Shown here piece after piece: positions 51,075 through 63,188 of a stretch of DNA of 64,000 bases (the first letter of the stretch is position 1; every line of letters starts with the position of its first letter). The stretch is from contig WMCF01000055.1 of the NCBI GenBank assembly GCA_009792885.1, forward strand, positions 4,551,443 to 4,615,442, given 5' to 3'. Both the position numbers and the translations under genes were made by a program. This DNA is from Eremophila alpestris peregrina. Lineage: Eukaryota; Chordata; Aves; Passeriformes; Alaudidae. The notes under the pieces are model-generated. The model saw nothing but the letters and a program-made list of their open reading frames with translations. It made no database searches and was not told where the DNA came from.

Positions 51075-51477
51075 TGTGGTATTTTAAGTTTGTTGTTTAT
51101 TTTCCCCATGAACCATCCCTGTTGCCCCCTTCCCCCCTACTTCCTTATCCTGTCCAGTTCTGTCTGAGTTTTCTCCTCCCTCCCTCAGGGTCCAGCCTCA
51201 CCCCAATCCTCCTGTGTTCCAGAAACCTCAGTCCCCTTGTCCATCTCCCTCTGACCCTGCCCTCTGCCATAGAGGAGACCCTGGCAATCCACCTGGGGGG
51301 CCAATCACCTGTGGGCTAGATCCCCCTTTCCCCTGAGTTTAAAAGACTGCATGTGACTCTAACCTCCCTCTCTTTCTGGCCTCCTGAGCTTGGGATGAAT
51401 AAAGGATCTCTGAGAACAGGACCATAAGCAAGCTTTTCCTGTCTTTTATTTCAAATCCTCGATGCAGCAATATCAGA
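51075..51477 (+). mobile_element. LTR inserted in opposite orientation into ERV pol
   Basis: A 403-bp segment in plus orientation starting TGTGGTATT and ending AATATCAGA, an imperfect inverted repeat (7 of 9). The flanks are CTCAG and CTCAT (4 of 5), consistent with a decayed 5-bp target duplication. The interior is C-rich, then a TTTAAAAG box (51338-51345), AATAAA (51398-51403), and a T-rich U5. Minus-strand pol-like sequence lies on both sides, so this insertion came after the pol. The 124-codon plus frame across 50945-51319 is a chance frame of the C-rich U3. Confidence 0.65.
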
Positions 51478-51479
51478 CT

Positions 51480-52030
51480 CATCGACAGCAAAAGCTGCTC
51501 TGAACCACTGTCCAGTCTGCAGGCAGATCAGGGGTGGTCCTCATTCGGCACGAGAGGGATTTGGAGCCAGCTGAGATTTCTCTGGTCTCATGTCAGTTCA
51601 GCCTAATTTTCACATCTTGTCCTAACTTGACTGGTCCAAGGGCTACTGTATGAACAATCTCCTGTTTAATTTCTTCAAAACTTGCTGTTGAGGACTCCTC
51701 TTAAAATCATTTTTCTTCCAGGTGACTTGATAGAGAGGGCTTGCAGCATGACTGTAGCCTGGAATATGCATCCTCCAAAAACCCATAGTGCCTAGGAAAG
51801 CCTGCGTTTCCTTCTTGCTGGTTGGTGGGGACATCAACGTATTGCAGCTGTTGTGGAGCCTCACCCTCTTCCAGTGCAGTTGGGACCATGGCAAACAGTG
51901 GGGCTGTGTTTCCATCCCTGGGGCAGTCAGTTCCAGGTGTACTGCACACCCTTCCATGTAAAAGCAAACTGTGGCCCGCAGTATGCTGCTAAAAGAATTG
52001 AGGAAAACACTTTAGCATTTGACAATGGCA
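51480..52030 (-). pseudogene. pol: ERV reverse transcriptase remnant
   Basis: Reading minus, the frame shows NAKVFSSILLAAY followed by QFAFTWKG, then, after an in-frame TGA (51929-51927), LPQGW (all typical of the retroviral RT palm), then a frameshift, then LQYVD (51841-51833) from the catalytic YVDD box. Almost directly after YVD comes SKKETQAFLG (51823-51791) and FWRMHIPGYSH of the RT connection. The ~60-70 residues that normally separate YVDD from this block are missing. The end near 51640 runs into stops. It is clearly dead. Family: avian ERVL-like, judged by memory of the motifs. Confidence 0.85.
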
Positions 52031-52690
52031 TGCTCCATACAAATTTCCACCACAGTACTTTTATTTCACCTCTTTTATTACTTTATCAGGGCACTTTGGC
52101 TTTTCAGGAATGAACTTCCAAACCATTGGAGCAGAATAATCCTTCAAAAGCTAGCCCAATTTCTCCCGCCTTCCATGACACTCATGGCTATCCACCCTCA
52201 AGGCAGAGCTCTGAATAACCTCCTGAGAAATCTCTGTCTTGACTCTAAACCTGGCAGATGTAGCAACGAGAACATGCTTTCCTTGACATCCAAAGGGAAT
52301 TTCAAAATTCTCAAAAGCTGTTGTAACAGGCCTGAAGGAATAAAGGGGAATGAAAAGCTGAAGAAAGGCATCATCCCCTGTTTCCCCCACTATTATTAAT
52401 GGAATCTCAAAGGTAGCACCCCAGATAAGGGTAGGAAAGCAACACTGAATGCACATCCGGTACAGCAACAAAGCAATTCTGATCCCTCTCCCAGCTCTGA
52501 GAAAGGGCACCATGCTGGGCACACAGTGCATACATGGAAACAGATTCAGGGTTAGGTAACACAGCCATCTGAATAGACCAAGCAACTTTATGACCAGGGG
52601 TTCTGGATATAATACAACAAATGCTTAGACAGAATCTGTTTCTAATGAGCATGGGGTTTTAATCAAGGACTTCTGTCCATCATAAAGAAA
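52031..52690 (-). other. Probable ERV interior, upstream of RT
   Basis: Lies 5' of the RT remnant on the same strand and is richer in GC than the flanks. The minus frame 52585-52151 (144 codons) is the longest open frame here, but the start of RT and protease motifs were not recognised, and stops and shifts are present. It is inferred to be the decayed gag-pro or RT N-terminal part of the same element from position alone. Confidence 0.4.
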
Positions 52691-52710
52691 TCCATATGCT
52701 GGGACCTGAC

Positions 52711-52800
52711 ACAGAATCACAGGAAGGTTCAGGGAACTTTTTACTAGACCAGGTTGCTCAGAACCCCATCCAACCTGGCCTTGAAAACCTTCAGTGATAT
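52711..52800 (-). mobile_element. CR1: CR1 LINE 3'-end fragment
   Basis: The plus strand reads CAGAATCACAGGAAGGTTCAG, then, after what looks like an internal deletion, CCAGGTTGCTCAGAACCCCATCCAACCTGGCCTTGAA, which is the reverse complement of a CR1 3' region. Short, decayed, and directly beside the ERV interior. Confidence 0.85.
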
Positions 52801-54841
52801 TCTGATTTAGTTGTCAAGTCACTTCTACAACTGGACATATGCAGTTTCCAGAAGAAATATAAAATTACCTTTGAGCCTGAGGTACAGAATTTAATTCATG
52901 GAAAAAAAGATGCTATATTATTTTCCTGGAACACTTTGTGTGTGGGTAAACCATAACACAATTTTCATCTGTATTCACCCAGGTATTCTAAGCTTACTGT
53001 CCTTATTATAACATTAGCACTTAATTATAACATGTTTCATCTCAGACTACATATGTACAGGTTTGCTAAAGACTTGCATTACTGAAGATAAGCCATGCAG
53101 AGAAGAACAAGACAATATTGTACAGATGTAAGACAGAAGCTTGATTATCAAAGAAGGATTCAAGCTGTGTCTTCTGCTCTCTGCCTCAGCTGAAAGGCCA
53201 ATTTCCTCAATGGCATGATGTTCCCCTTTCTAAGATTTATCATCAGTCTCTGGTATTCTACAATTCATTTGTGTCATTTTTACAACCGAATTCCCAGTTA
53301 AGGTTCTGACTCTTCAAGAACAAAATCCCAACATATACACCAGGAAATGAATATTTCATTCAGTTCCTATTCACAGGACCAGACAAGGAGGTTCCACACT
53401 AGTGTCTCAGCACTCCTTTTGGCTTTAGAAAGAACAGTTAAAGTCTCAGTGTTCAACCCTATAAAAATCTAGCTTCCAGATCTTGTGATCCTACCTGAAT
53501 ATATCACTGATAAGCAGCATTACTGATATGATAATTCCTTTTATTTAAACTTTCTTTTTACCTCATTAAACATTCTTAAGAATCAATAAATACTTTGAGA
53601 GATAAAATAAACCAACTGTTACATGATAAATGAAGCAAGTTCTTATAAAGATGATAAAAGTTTAAAAGCCATAAAGGGTTCTCTATTGGTGCTAATTTTA
53701 CTACTTGAATGAAATTAATAAAACTCTCCATAAAACAGCAGGAGATTCTTAGATTACATGAGTAATCAGCAAGAAAATTTATTGTGGATTCATGAAGCAC
53801 TAAGTGTTTGTGTAATGTATGCAAAAGTGGTACTTTATTCTCTGCAGTGAACAATTCTGAGTCCTTATAATAGAAAAATATTTAATAGCTTGAAAACTCT
53901 TGAGACATAGTTTTAAAAAGTTGTTCAACTATGATTAATTCAACTCACGACAAACTAGTAATGAAAGGTCTACCTTATTTTAATATTCAGTAGGAGTCAT
54001 TAGTAATATAACTACTTAAGTTTAAACAATGGATACAGAGACAACTGAAAATCTAGCCTGATGTTTAGGAATGTAAGAGTTAGAAGAGTGAGAGTCATAA
54101 ACTGTGTAATTAATCTGAAAAAGCTAAACTAATTCTTCACCTTGGCTGCTGCAGGGATAATGTATTTATTTACATGACTAGATGTTCCTGCAAACTTTGT
54201 GTTTTATGAACCATTTCAGATGAAGAAGTTCCAGAAGTAGTCCCATAGAGGAAATTCTGTCACATTTGTGCTATCAATTTCTCAGTAAATTATGCCCTCC
54301 AAGGAAGCATATAACCAAGCTTTAATAACTTTTTAAAAATCTTTTATTACAATGTATCACGAAATCATGAGTTTGTGTTCAATTCTCTACATTTAATATT
54401 TATTGATTGCTGCAATTAATTGCTTTTGGTTTGTAGCTTGGGGCTTAATTAAGTGGACTAAAAGTGTCCATACACTGAGGCTGTTCAACTGACTGACAAA
54501 TGAAACTAAATAATGTTTTACCATGACTAGTTATTAATGTTCTATCAATGAAACAAGCAAGGGGAATGCATGGGTCAGGGAAGTAGCGATAATAACAAAA
54601 TACAGAGCCTTTAATGTTTAGATTAGCTGCTCAGTACAGATTAACAGTAGCCAAAATGTCTGTAATCCAAGGACTCCAATTAATTCATGTTGCATTATGT
54701 GAAATGAGATTACTGACAACAGTACAGGTGCTTAAAGACATCTCATGTCCTGACCAGAGGTGAGCAAAGTCTGCCCAGCTTTAGAACTCCTTGAAAGGCA
54801 CATAGCTGGGTCAGTACACTGCTAAAACTAACACATGCTAC
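52801..54841. other. AT-rich DNA, no gene seen
   Basis: No gene recognised. 54110-54560 is unique-looking, with a perfect GCAATTAATTGC palindrome near 54413-54424 and nearby TTAATTAAG; it is the best candidate in the window for a conserved regulatory element, untested. Confidence 0.5.
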
Positions 54842-55084
54842 AGACAAGGCCACAATATTAGCTGGAGTGTGAAAATGTATTCCCCGTGGCTTTTGAATTT
54901 AATCTGTGCCATATTCCACAGGCCTATAGTTTGGGCAGTTGCACCATACAGTGTGGATACATCTGTTGACTGTTCAGGAGAGGGTCTTTGTATCAAGTAA
55001 TTTGGGGACTGATCTACACTGGGACCTTTGGAACTGTTCACCCCTTTACAGGACTCTAACCTTTTCTGCACTTTCTGCACCAAG
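54842..55084 (-). other. Unassigned minus-strand ORF, weak exon candidate
   Basis: On the minus strand a pyrimidine-rich TTTTCTGCTTGGTGCAG (acceptor-like) leads into an 81-codon frame that includes KVQKRLESCKG, SPNYLIQRPSPEQSTD and GLWNMAQ. Its first 60 residues look protein-like; the last 20 become hydrophobic and chance-like. No family recognised. It could be a decayed retrocopy, an exon or chance. Confidence 0.15.
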
Positions 55085-55727
55085 CAGAAAATATAAAAAA
55101 TAGGAAAATCTGTATTTTCAGAGCTTTGGCACTTCTCAGAAATATTATGTTAAAGCCCATGCAAAGAAAGATGCTGCATTTGTTGAAGTCAATTGGTACA
55201 TCTTCTTTGGTGGTAACATAGCTTTGGGGGAGTGAGGAAACCTAGTCCACTATATGATTTAAAATCCAGTTTCCCTGCTTAAAATACAAGTTACACATTA
55301 ACAGATGTTATCAATTCTAACTCAGTAATATCTTATATCTGTTCTATGCAGGTTTTTCCTAGTTGTCATTTAAAAGTCTGGATACATCTTGTTTCTAAGA
55401 TCTAATTGGTTAACTTACTCTAAACCACAGATGTTTACAAATTGTTCATCATTAACTAAAAGCCCTAAAGTGAAACTTAATTTATCAATATTGCAGGCTA
55501 TCCATAAAGTAGCTGCTAATCTTTTTTGGGCATCAGTGTGAGATCATCTTGTCCCAGGCTTTCAAGGTTCTCCCTTTCCTATGTGCAAGGCAGTTTGTCA
55601 TTTATCAGCTTCCTTTCAAACTTCCATGCCTTTGCCATTATCAAAAGACAACATTCAGCTACAAGTGTCCTTAAGACACTTAATTGTGAAAAAGCTGATG
55701 GACTTGGCTCTCAAAGTATCACAATTT
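55085..55727. other. AT-rich DNA, no gene seen
   Basis: Nothing recognised. Confidence 0.5.
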
Positions 55728-56160
55728 CACAGAATCATAGAATGTGCTGAGTTGGAAGGGACCCACAAGGATACCCGAGTCCAACTCCAGGCCCTGCACA
55801 GCACCATCCCCAGGAGTCACACCATGCGCCCCAGAGCATTGTCCAAACACTTCCTGAACTCTGTCAGGATTGGTGCTGTGACCATTTCCCTGGGGACCCT
55901 GTTCCAGTGCCCAACCACCCTCTGGGGGAAGAATCTTTCCCTGATATCCAAACTAAACCTCCCCTAACACAACTTCAGGCCATTCCCTCGGGTGCTGTCA
56001 CTGTCACCACAGAGAAGAGATCAGTGCCTTGCCCTCCTCTCCTCATCATGAGGAATTTCTAACTGCACTAAGGTCTCCCCTCAGATTCCTCTTCAGGTTG
56101 GACAGACCAAGTCACCTCAGCCACTCCTCATATGGCTTCCCCTCAAGGCCCTTGCTCAGA
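55728..56160 (-). mobile_element. CR1: CR1 LINE 3' end, best-preserved copy
   Basis: The plus strand starts CACAGAATCATAGAAT, the reverse complement of the ATTCTATG/ATTCTGTG octamers that end CR1, then GTTGGAAGGGACCC, GTCCAACTCCAGGCCCTGCA, a block around GAGTCACACCATG, CTGGGGACCCTGTTCCAGTG and CCACTCCTCATA. It is about 430 bp, complete at the 3' end and cut at the 5' end, as usual for CR1. The frames of 128 and 130 codons overlapping it (55581-55967, 56029-56421) are chance frames in the antisense direction of the element. Confidence 0.96.
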
Positions 56161-58560
56161 ACTTTACAAATCTTTTTTACCAAGGATTACTGTTTTTGTG
56201 ACTTTTCTCTCCAAATACCTTACCATGCTGAATATCTGCTTTTAAAATTACTTCAGCCTTTTTTCCCCTCTCTCTACACACATGCTTCTATCTCTATGTG
56301 CATTTATACATCTATAGGTTTACTGGCCCTTATCTGCTGTAGATCTTCTGTAATGCCTTCAGCCATTTTCTCACTGTGGGGGGGCAAATCAGCCTCACTA
56401 ACATTTCAGTTTACTAATTAAGGACAAATAATAATCTTGTGTTCTGGGCATGTAAAAGCCCATCTTCAATAATAAAGCAACATGCTTGCATTGTATAAAA
56501 CCTATAAAAATGGGTTACACAGAAAGATAAGATTTAATAATTTGTAAAATATTTGTATTTTGGAGGAATATTTATGTTTTTCATGCTCTCTGCAAATAGC
56601 AATACAAAACATGAATCATGCCCTTTGACATATTTTTTGAGTTTTCTGAAACTAGATCAGATGGAACATTTCATCAGAATCCTTGAAATCATGCAAACAA
56701 ACATGATGTACTGCATTTTAATATTAACTGCTAAAGCACCATGAAAGCCTCAGTGCTGGCAGATTTGCTCTGGCTCCTCTGGCACAGCATGGGCTCATAT
56801 TCTTTACCTTAAAAGCATTCTGCACAAGAGATGAATGTGAAATTTAGCTTTCATGGCTGACACACATATATTAAAAAGCCTTAGCATCATTAAATTTAAT
56901 CCTGATAAAGAACACAGCAATTCCTATGCTACATTATTTATATATGATTTAAAGAGACTATTCAGTCGACCCAAATTCAAATAATTATATCCACCTTTCA
57001 TCTTTGAATCTTATTTCAGCATCTCTGGAAATGACTTTACCTACCAACACACCAAGAAACTTTTCATCCTGATAGGCTAGTTGGGGGAAGGGAAGGCCAC
57101 AGGCTGTTCCATAATAGATTATCCCATTTAATCACAAAGTTGAAAATATTTATGTAAAAGGAACTCATGGCCAGCTGTCCATATTTTTCAGCTTTGTAGA
57201 CCGCTGTCAAGTTTTCAGCAATGTCTACACTGGGCAACATAGAACAAGTGCAAGGATCTCAGTGTTTGAGTTCAGTCAGACTAGTAAATCTGGAAATGAT
57301 ATGCACATACTGGTCTAGCTAAAGCCCTCACTCTAAAAAAATGCCTGGGATGAGGAAAAAAAGAGACTGCCAAATAGCATGTACTGTGTCTCTGAGGAAA
57401 ATAAAGACTTTAAATGCAATAATAACCACAAAAGTATGCAGACAAAATCTGAATGGTAAGAGTAAGAAAGTAAGATCTGGAACAGAATTTATAGCTTGGC
57501 AGAGTTGCAACTTCAGTTTCTTCCTTTCTACATATAAAAATATATTCCTTCTATCATATATCATTCCCTGCACTTGTCTAAATGATGTGGTCAAATTGAA
57601 AACAGCACAAGACCTAAAGAAAAGAAAACAGGCCTAAGGACTGAGGATTTTATAAGCAGCCCAAGATTCCAGTCTCCAAAATCCCCAAGGCAGCTTTGAA
57701 AATCTCAGCCTAAATGTTTAGCTGAGTTACTATCTGCTTTTCTTTCAAACTGCAAATCCCAGTTGTTCTCACAATTTCCTAATGCTCTCCGTGCTTATCC
57801 ATGAAACATAAGCTCTGGTCAGGATGAAACCTTTGCCCTGTATTTTCTCCATGGATACAAACTGTCTGTCAATATACTATAGCACTGCTACCATTCCCCT
57901 TACATTGCATTTACCAACACCTGCACTTCAGGATTTAGGAGGCTTCAGAAACCATCTTTCTTTAGGATTTTCAGCAGTGTAAAAAGCATTGTTGGTCGAT
58001 TTCAAGTTTTTAATATGTTGCAGAAGAATGTGAGGTGGTTGCAAATATAAAGCACTGTGGAAAGGAAGAAGCATTCTAGATAAAAGTACTTAAGATTAAT
58101 TTAATATGCACAGGATTTCCCAATTAAAACTTTCACATTAGCACTGCATTTTAAACAGTTAATCTCCTAACGAGACATCCCCAGCAATAAGTAGTGAATT
58201 GCAGGACCGAATAAGGCCCTGAGGCCTGCATCTGGAAAAGGCTGTGCTTTGTAAATGTTGGATTTATGCTGCTGTCACAAATTCTGCAATGAAAGAGCTC
58301 CACTGCCACCTACTGCCAAGATGTCTTTTCCCACCAGAAACCATCACTAAGTGAGAAATCCTCTGTGCTTCTGCACAAAATACTAACCAAAGAAAATTAT
58401 GCAACTCAATTCTTCCCGCACACAAATTTTATGCTTTTTTTAAAAACTCTAGTAACTGGAAAGGCAGATTGTTTATTTTTCTGTGCCTTTTCTTCATAGT
58501 ATAGTAAATGCCAAAGAATGCTGTGCTGAACAATGTGGGAGAGTCTATGCAAAAGTCTGG
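56161..58560. other. AT-rich DNA, no gene seen
   Basis: No gene recognised. 58080-58330 is unique-looking and could be a conserved element; untested. Confidence 0.5.
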
Positions 58561-58880
58561 TTTTCCCTATCTTATTCCCAGATCTCCAGTGTCACACTTT
58601 TGAATCCTGGCTGACCTGGATGATCTGCTAATAATACCCCCACTGACTCCTCCAAAAGAGTTACACTGAGGTTGACTTCCTCCCTTCCCTGAGGGGCCAA
58701 AGACAGCACATCTGTGATGTGCCTGATCTCCAAGAGTATAGATGGGAAGGAGTCTTGCACAGCATCTCACAGCACCACTGTGGAGACACTGTCTTAAATT
58801 GAAAATGAAGCTTTGCCGTGGTTGCCCTTGGGGGTCTTTTTTGACAGCTAAATTGCAAATCAATTAACGTTTCCAGGAGA
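58561..58880. other. GC-richer patch with overlapping minus-strand frames
   Basis: Three overlapping minus-strand frames (62-98 codons) share this patch, which is richer in GC than its flanks. None shows a domain, and overlapping open frames in a GC-rich patch are expected by chance. It may be an old repeat or an untranslated exon. Confidence 0.25.
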
Positions 58881-61800
58881 ACCACTCTCTTGCCTTGTAG
58901 ACATAGTCGCTAACAATTGCTTGTGAAATAAATTTTTGGAAGTAGCGGAAAACAAAGATAATTAATATTTCAGAACACAATGAAAGCTGTGCTCTCTCTA
59001 AATTCTAGCCAACTTGAACAACATGCATCTAGGATTCGAGATACAGTACTCTATACCTAGGTGTTTTTCCTGCTCTTTGCCTGAACAGTATATGCAAATA
59101 ACGTTAGAGCTGTATGGGAGGGAGAATCCTCATCCTCGTGTTTATAGTTGTTTGGTAACATTAAAGCACAGCTTGACTCGAGCTGCTGCTAGGAAAATCA
59201 CAGCATTACATATCATCTGCAAGCACCCTGGAGGGAAAAATATCTTCAATTCATGGTGTCAGTGCTGTCTCAGACTGAAGTTGTATGCACACACTCAAGA
59301 AGTATTTGCCCTTCCTATATTACCATCAAAATAAATACAAAACAAGCAAGATAGCTTAATTGCATTTTTGAAGACAAGGCTTGTTTTTTTCTTCTTTTAG
59401 ACAGGAGCTTTTGCAAGTACAGATGTGAGATTCACTTGTTGAATATTTGGGGAATAAAACTCCAGACATCCTGACGCTACCTCCTCCTCTGCCTTCAGGC
59501 TTAGCAATACTCCACATTTCAAGTACAAATTCAACTACAAAATTTGTGTAAGTCCATTCTGTATCTTTTTAGTTACATAATATCTCATAGCACCAAGGGA
59601 TTTCTATGTTTAGGGCCTAGAAGAGAGCTGTTACTTTTTAAAAGCACAAATACAGCACAATAATCCTTGAGCAAGCATAAATTTTCACACATTTGCACTT
59701 GAAAAATATCCTTTCACTTTTCATTTATCAAGACAGTAGTTCTGAAGAATTAATTCTGTTAGAAATTATATTTTCTCTGTTGCCCTGAAATTAAAATCTT
59801 GTATTTATCTGTTCATCGTTTTACATGCTTTAGGGTTTTTACTGCAAATACATTCTGAATTTTTATCTCCATTATGGAACAGTGGCAAAAGGTAACAAAA
59901 ACCAAACACATTTTGTTCTGTCTTTATGGAAATGCTACCTTTTCTTCCCTCTGGAAATGCTTAAAAAATGTTCCTTCCAGCAATAACCCCACATGATAAG
60001 TTTTATGTGGCATACTATGTGGTGTTAACAAAAGAAGAATGTACTTTTTCTAGTCCTTCACCCACTGTGTTTAACTGCATCTAATGGAATAGTCTCCATC
60101 AAGAATAAGAGACTTTTAAGTCATCTCTACAAAAGTCGTTCAGCCAGTAAAGTCAGTCTAAATAATTATATGTTTTCATCAAGTGTTTTTACACAAAATC
60201 CTAAAACAAGATGAATATATAGCAAGAGAAATCCAGAAACAACTTTAGGAAGACTAATCTGGTATCTGCTGTCTTGGGTTTCATCCCTAGTTGGCCAGAC
60301 CATCACACACTTGGACCACGTAATTTGTCACTTTTACCTATTTTAGCAAGATGTGTACATGAAACACTTCTGAGCAATAGTGTAAAAGGCTAATGTCCTA
60401 TAACACAACAGGCAGTCCTTAATCCAAAAGCAAATGCAAAGCCATAATTCCTTTCTGTATTTAATTTCATAGAACTAGGGGGTTTTAAACTCTGCTTTTT
60501 CTATTTCCTCTCCCCCAAACTCCCTTGATAACCTTTGTCTTTACACAAAGAAACATCCAACAGTATTTTAGCTGAACCTTCTACAATGTTCGTTTGAATC
60601 CATGGTAGGAAGAACAGTCTATTCATTTTCAAAAGAAAATAGAGTAAATATGAGAATCAATGGAAAACTAGAAATACAAATCTATATGAAATTTATGAAG
60701 ATGGTTTTGGCATGCAATCAATTTCTAACAAACAATACATATTCTTTTTCATTATTATTGTTTGTGAAGAACCAATCCTGCAATGCATTCCCTTCTGTAA
60801 GTAACCTTTTTTAGTGCTGAAAAGGCAAGGACAAAAGGCCACAACCTCAGGTCGTATAAATTATGTGGCTTGATGGCCCATAATAACACTCTTCTGATAG
60901 GAAGCACAATAAAGCAAAATCTTGATGTAGTACAAATGTAAACCCAGGATTTCTACTGTTTCCATTGAGCTTAAGAATTCACTTAATGAGAAGCTTCATT
61001 AATACACAGCAGATATTTTGATATACAGGTTAACAGAACACAACTCTAACTCTCACATGGAGAATAAACCTGTCAGAGCCCCAGTAGCACATTCTGACAG
61101 AGACTGAGTGCCCAGCTTCCTGCTGATGAATGACAGGATGTCCAAAGGACAACGATGCAACTTCACTGAGCAAAATAAAGATACAGCTCTCCAAATGACA
61201 AAGGTTAACCACATACAGAGACATGTCCAGGCTAACAAAATGCCAGGTTACAAAGGTTTTAGCTGCAATTTTTCTCAGTTTTGGTTCACTATTAGTAACC
61301 TCACCCCTACTACAATAGTCATCACCATTGTCAAATGTTACAACTGCATGTTCCGGCTGACCAGCACTGCTCTTTCACATCTTTCTCTGCTCACAAACTG
61401 AACTAATGATACTTTCAGGCAAAAGTTAATGAAATATCTGCAAGATCTGCATATATAGTTACATCTCTTCTTACAAAGAATTTAAAGTTCTCTTTTACAA
61501 TCTTAGTGGCAAGCCCAGGTCATTTTAGGGCATATCTACCTTGAAAAAGTAGCATATTCTGCAAAAGTATAGAAAGAAATGAGACTTTTTACACAGTATC
61601 TCTGTTTACTTGGAGATTCAGTTTGGTGTAGGCTTTTACAGATCCTCCAGTTCTGCCCACCTCAAAGGCAATTATCCCACCTCCACCTTGGTCCTTGAAT
61701 AGAATAAGGATTGCAGCAGGATTTCTTACTCAGGAGGGTATACTTCTTGAGAAATTTAATTTTAATGTTCCTTGTTCAGCTGATTAAGTAAATTAAGTAA

Positions 61801-63170
61801 ATTAAATAGCCAAAATTGTTAGAAACCAGTTTAGTACAGAGTATCATCCCTCATTTTCTACTAGATGCTTTATTTTGCACATTCATATTTTTGACAAGGA
61901 TCCTCAAGGAAAAAGAAAAATAAAAAAATATATACTCAACTTTCATTATCAGCTTAAAAATGCAGTTCTGCATCTTAGAGGCTTTACCAACCAGGCTTCT
62001 TTTCTATTCTCTGTGATGGTTAGAAAAGACATAAACACATTCAAGAGCTGGAAAATATTCCTGGTCTACAATCTATTTTCAAAAGGAAGAACACAGCTCA
62101 ATCCCAGACATAAAAATAATTTTTCAAAGGTACTGTCTTTAAGTAAAAGCTCAAACCACTACAGTTTAAGGAAAAACACTTTTCTTTGTATTATGCACAG
62201 AGAGTTGCAATGAAGTGTTCTTGACATTAAAGTGAAGATGATCAGTAAAATGTTCTGCACATCTTCCAGCTGCTGGCAATAACAGCACAAAGCAATAAAT
62301 ACACTGTGCATATTGACGTGGTCTTTGTGAATACCTGTCAAGCGTGGAACAAACTTGAGATGAAGTCTCTGCTCCACAGTTCTTCCAACCACAGAGAAAG
62401 CAGAGGTTGAGATAAAGAAACAGAAATTCAAATGGTAATTCTGCAGCTCAGAGAGATAGGATGCTGTTGAGCTGAGTGATACCTAGGAGCTGAGACAAAG
62501 TTAAACTGGTATTACTTATCCACATGCAATGATTTTATATTCTGATTGTGCCTTCAGAGTACCTGTCCCTGGTTTTCAAAGGTGTCTCTCAGATTGTCAT
62601 CTATGAAGCACTTCTGCTGAATGTGACACTCAGAGAGCTATCTAATCCTCAACTACATGAAAGAACAAGTCAGATTTTACTTTAATCCTCATTATTGTAC
62701 ATTATCAACTGCCTGAATTTGTTTTAAGATTTACAACTATATTTAAGATTTACAACTATAATGAAGTTTATGCGCCTCTTATTTGGATAACCATTGGTGA
62801 ACAGTGGGCTGGTTAGACACAGAACACTCATTTGTTTCCACATGGAAAAATTTTATATCAAGTGAACCTCTTCATTTCTGAGCTGCTTTGTACCACAGCT
62901 CGATCAAACTGCAGTGACAATCAGGCTGGAATTCTGCTAAGGTTTTGCATAAGTTGATGACACAGGACTCCATAGCTTTAGCAGAATGCTTTACAAGCAT
63001 TCTCCCCAGTAAGGAAAACTACGACTCTCCATACTTGGCAGCTGAAATATTAAGCTCCTGGTTTAAAAAATTTTCCATCAGGTGAAGAGGAAATTTATGA
63101 ACAATGCAAACTGAAAGAGCTCTCAGGTTACAAGAAAGAAAAAGAAACAAAAAATCTGTGGTGTTTAAAC
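58881..63170. other. AT-rich DNA, no gene seen
   Basis: Short frames only, including 112 codons at 61875-62213 with no domain. There is a small tandem repeat of TTTAAGATTTACAACTATA at about 62723-62760 and AAGTAAATT repeats at about 61787-61804. Confidence 0.5.
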
Positions 63171-63188
63171 AAAAAAAAAAAAAAAAAA
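63171..63188. repeat. A18 homopolymer
   Basis: A run of 18 A with no recognisable retrocopy upstream. Confidence 0.9.

Noticed and set aside
50945..51319. 124-codon proline/leucine-rich plus-strand frame
   Set aside because: It is produced by the C-rich U3 of the LTR at 51075-51477.
55581..56421. Two plus-strand frames of 128 and 130 codons
   Set aside because: They lie antisense to the CR1 copy at 55728-56160 and run into its flanks; they are chance frames of a GC-rich repeat.
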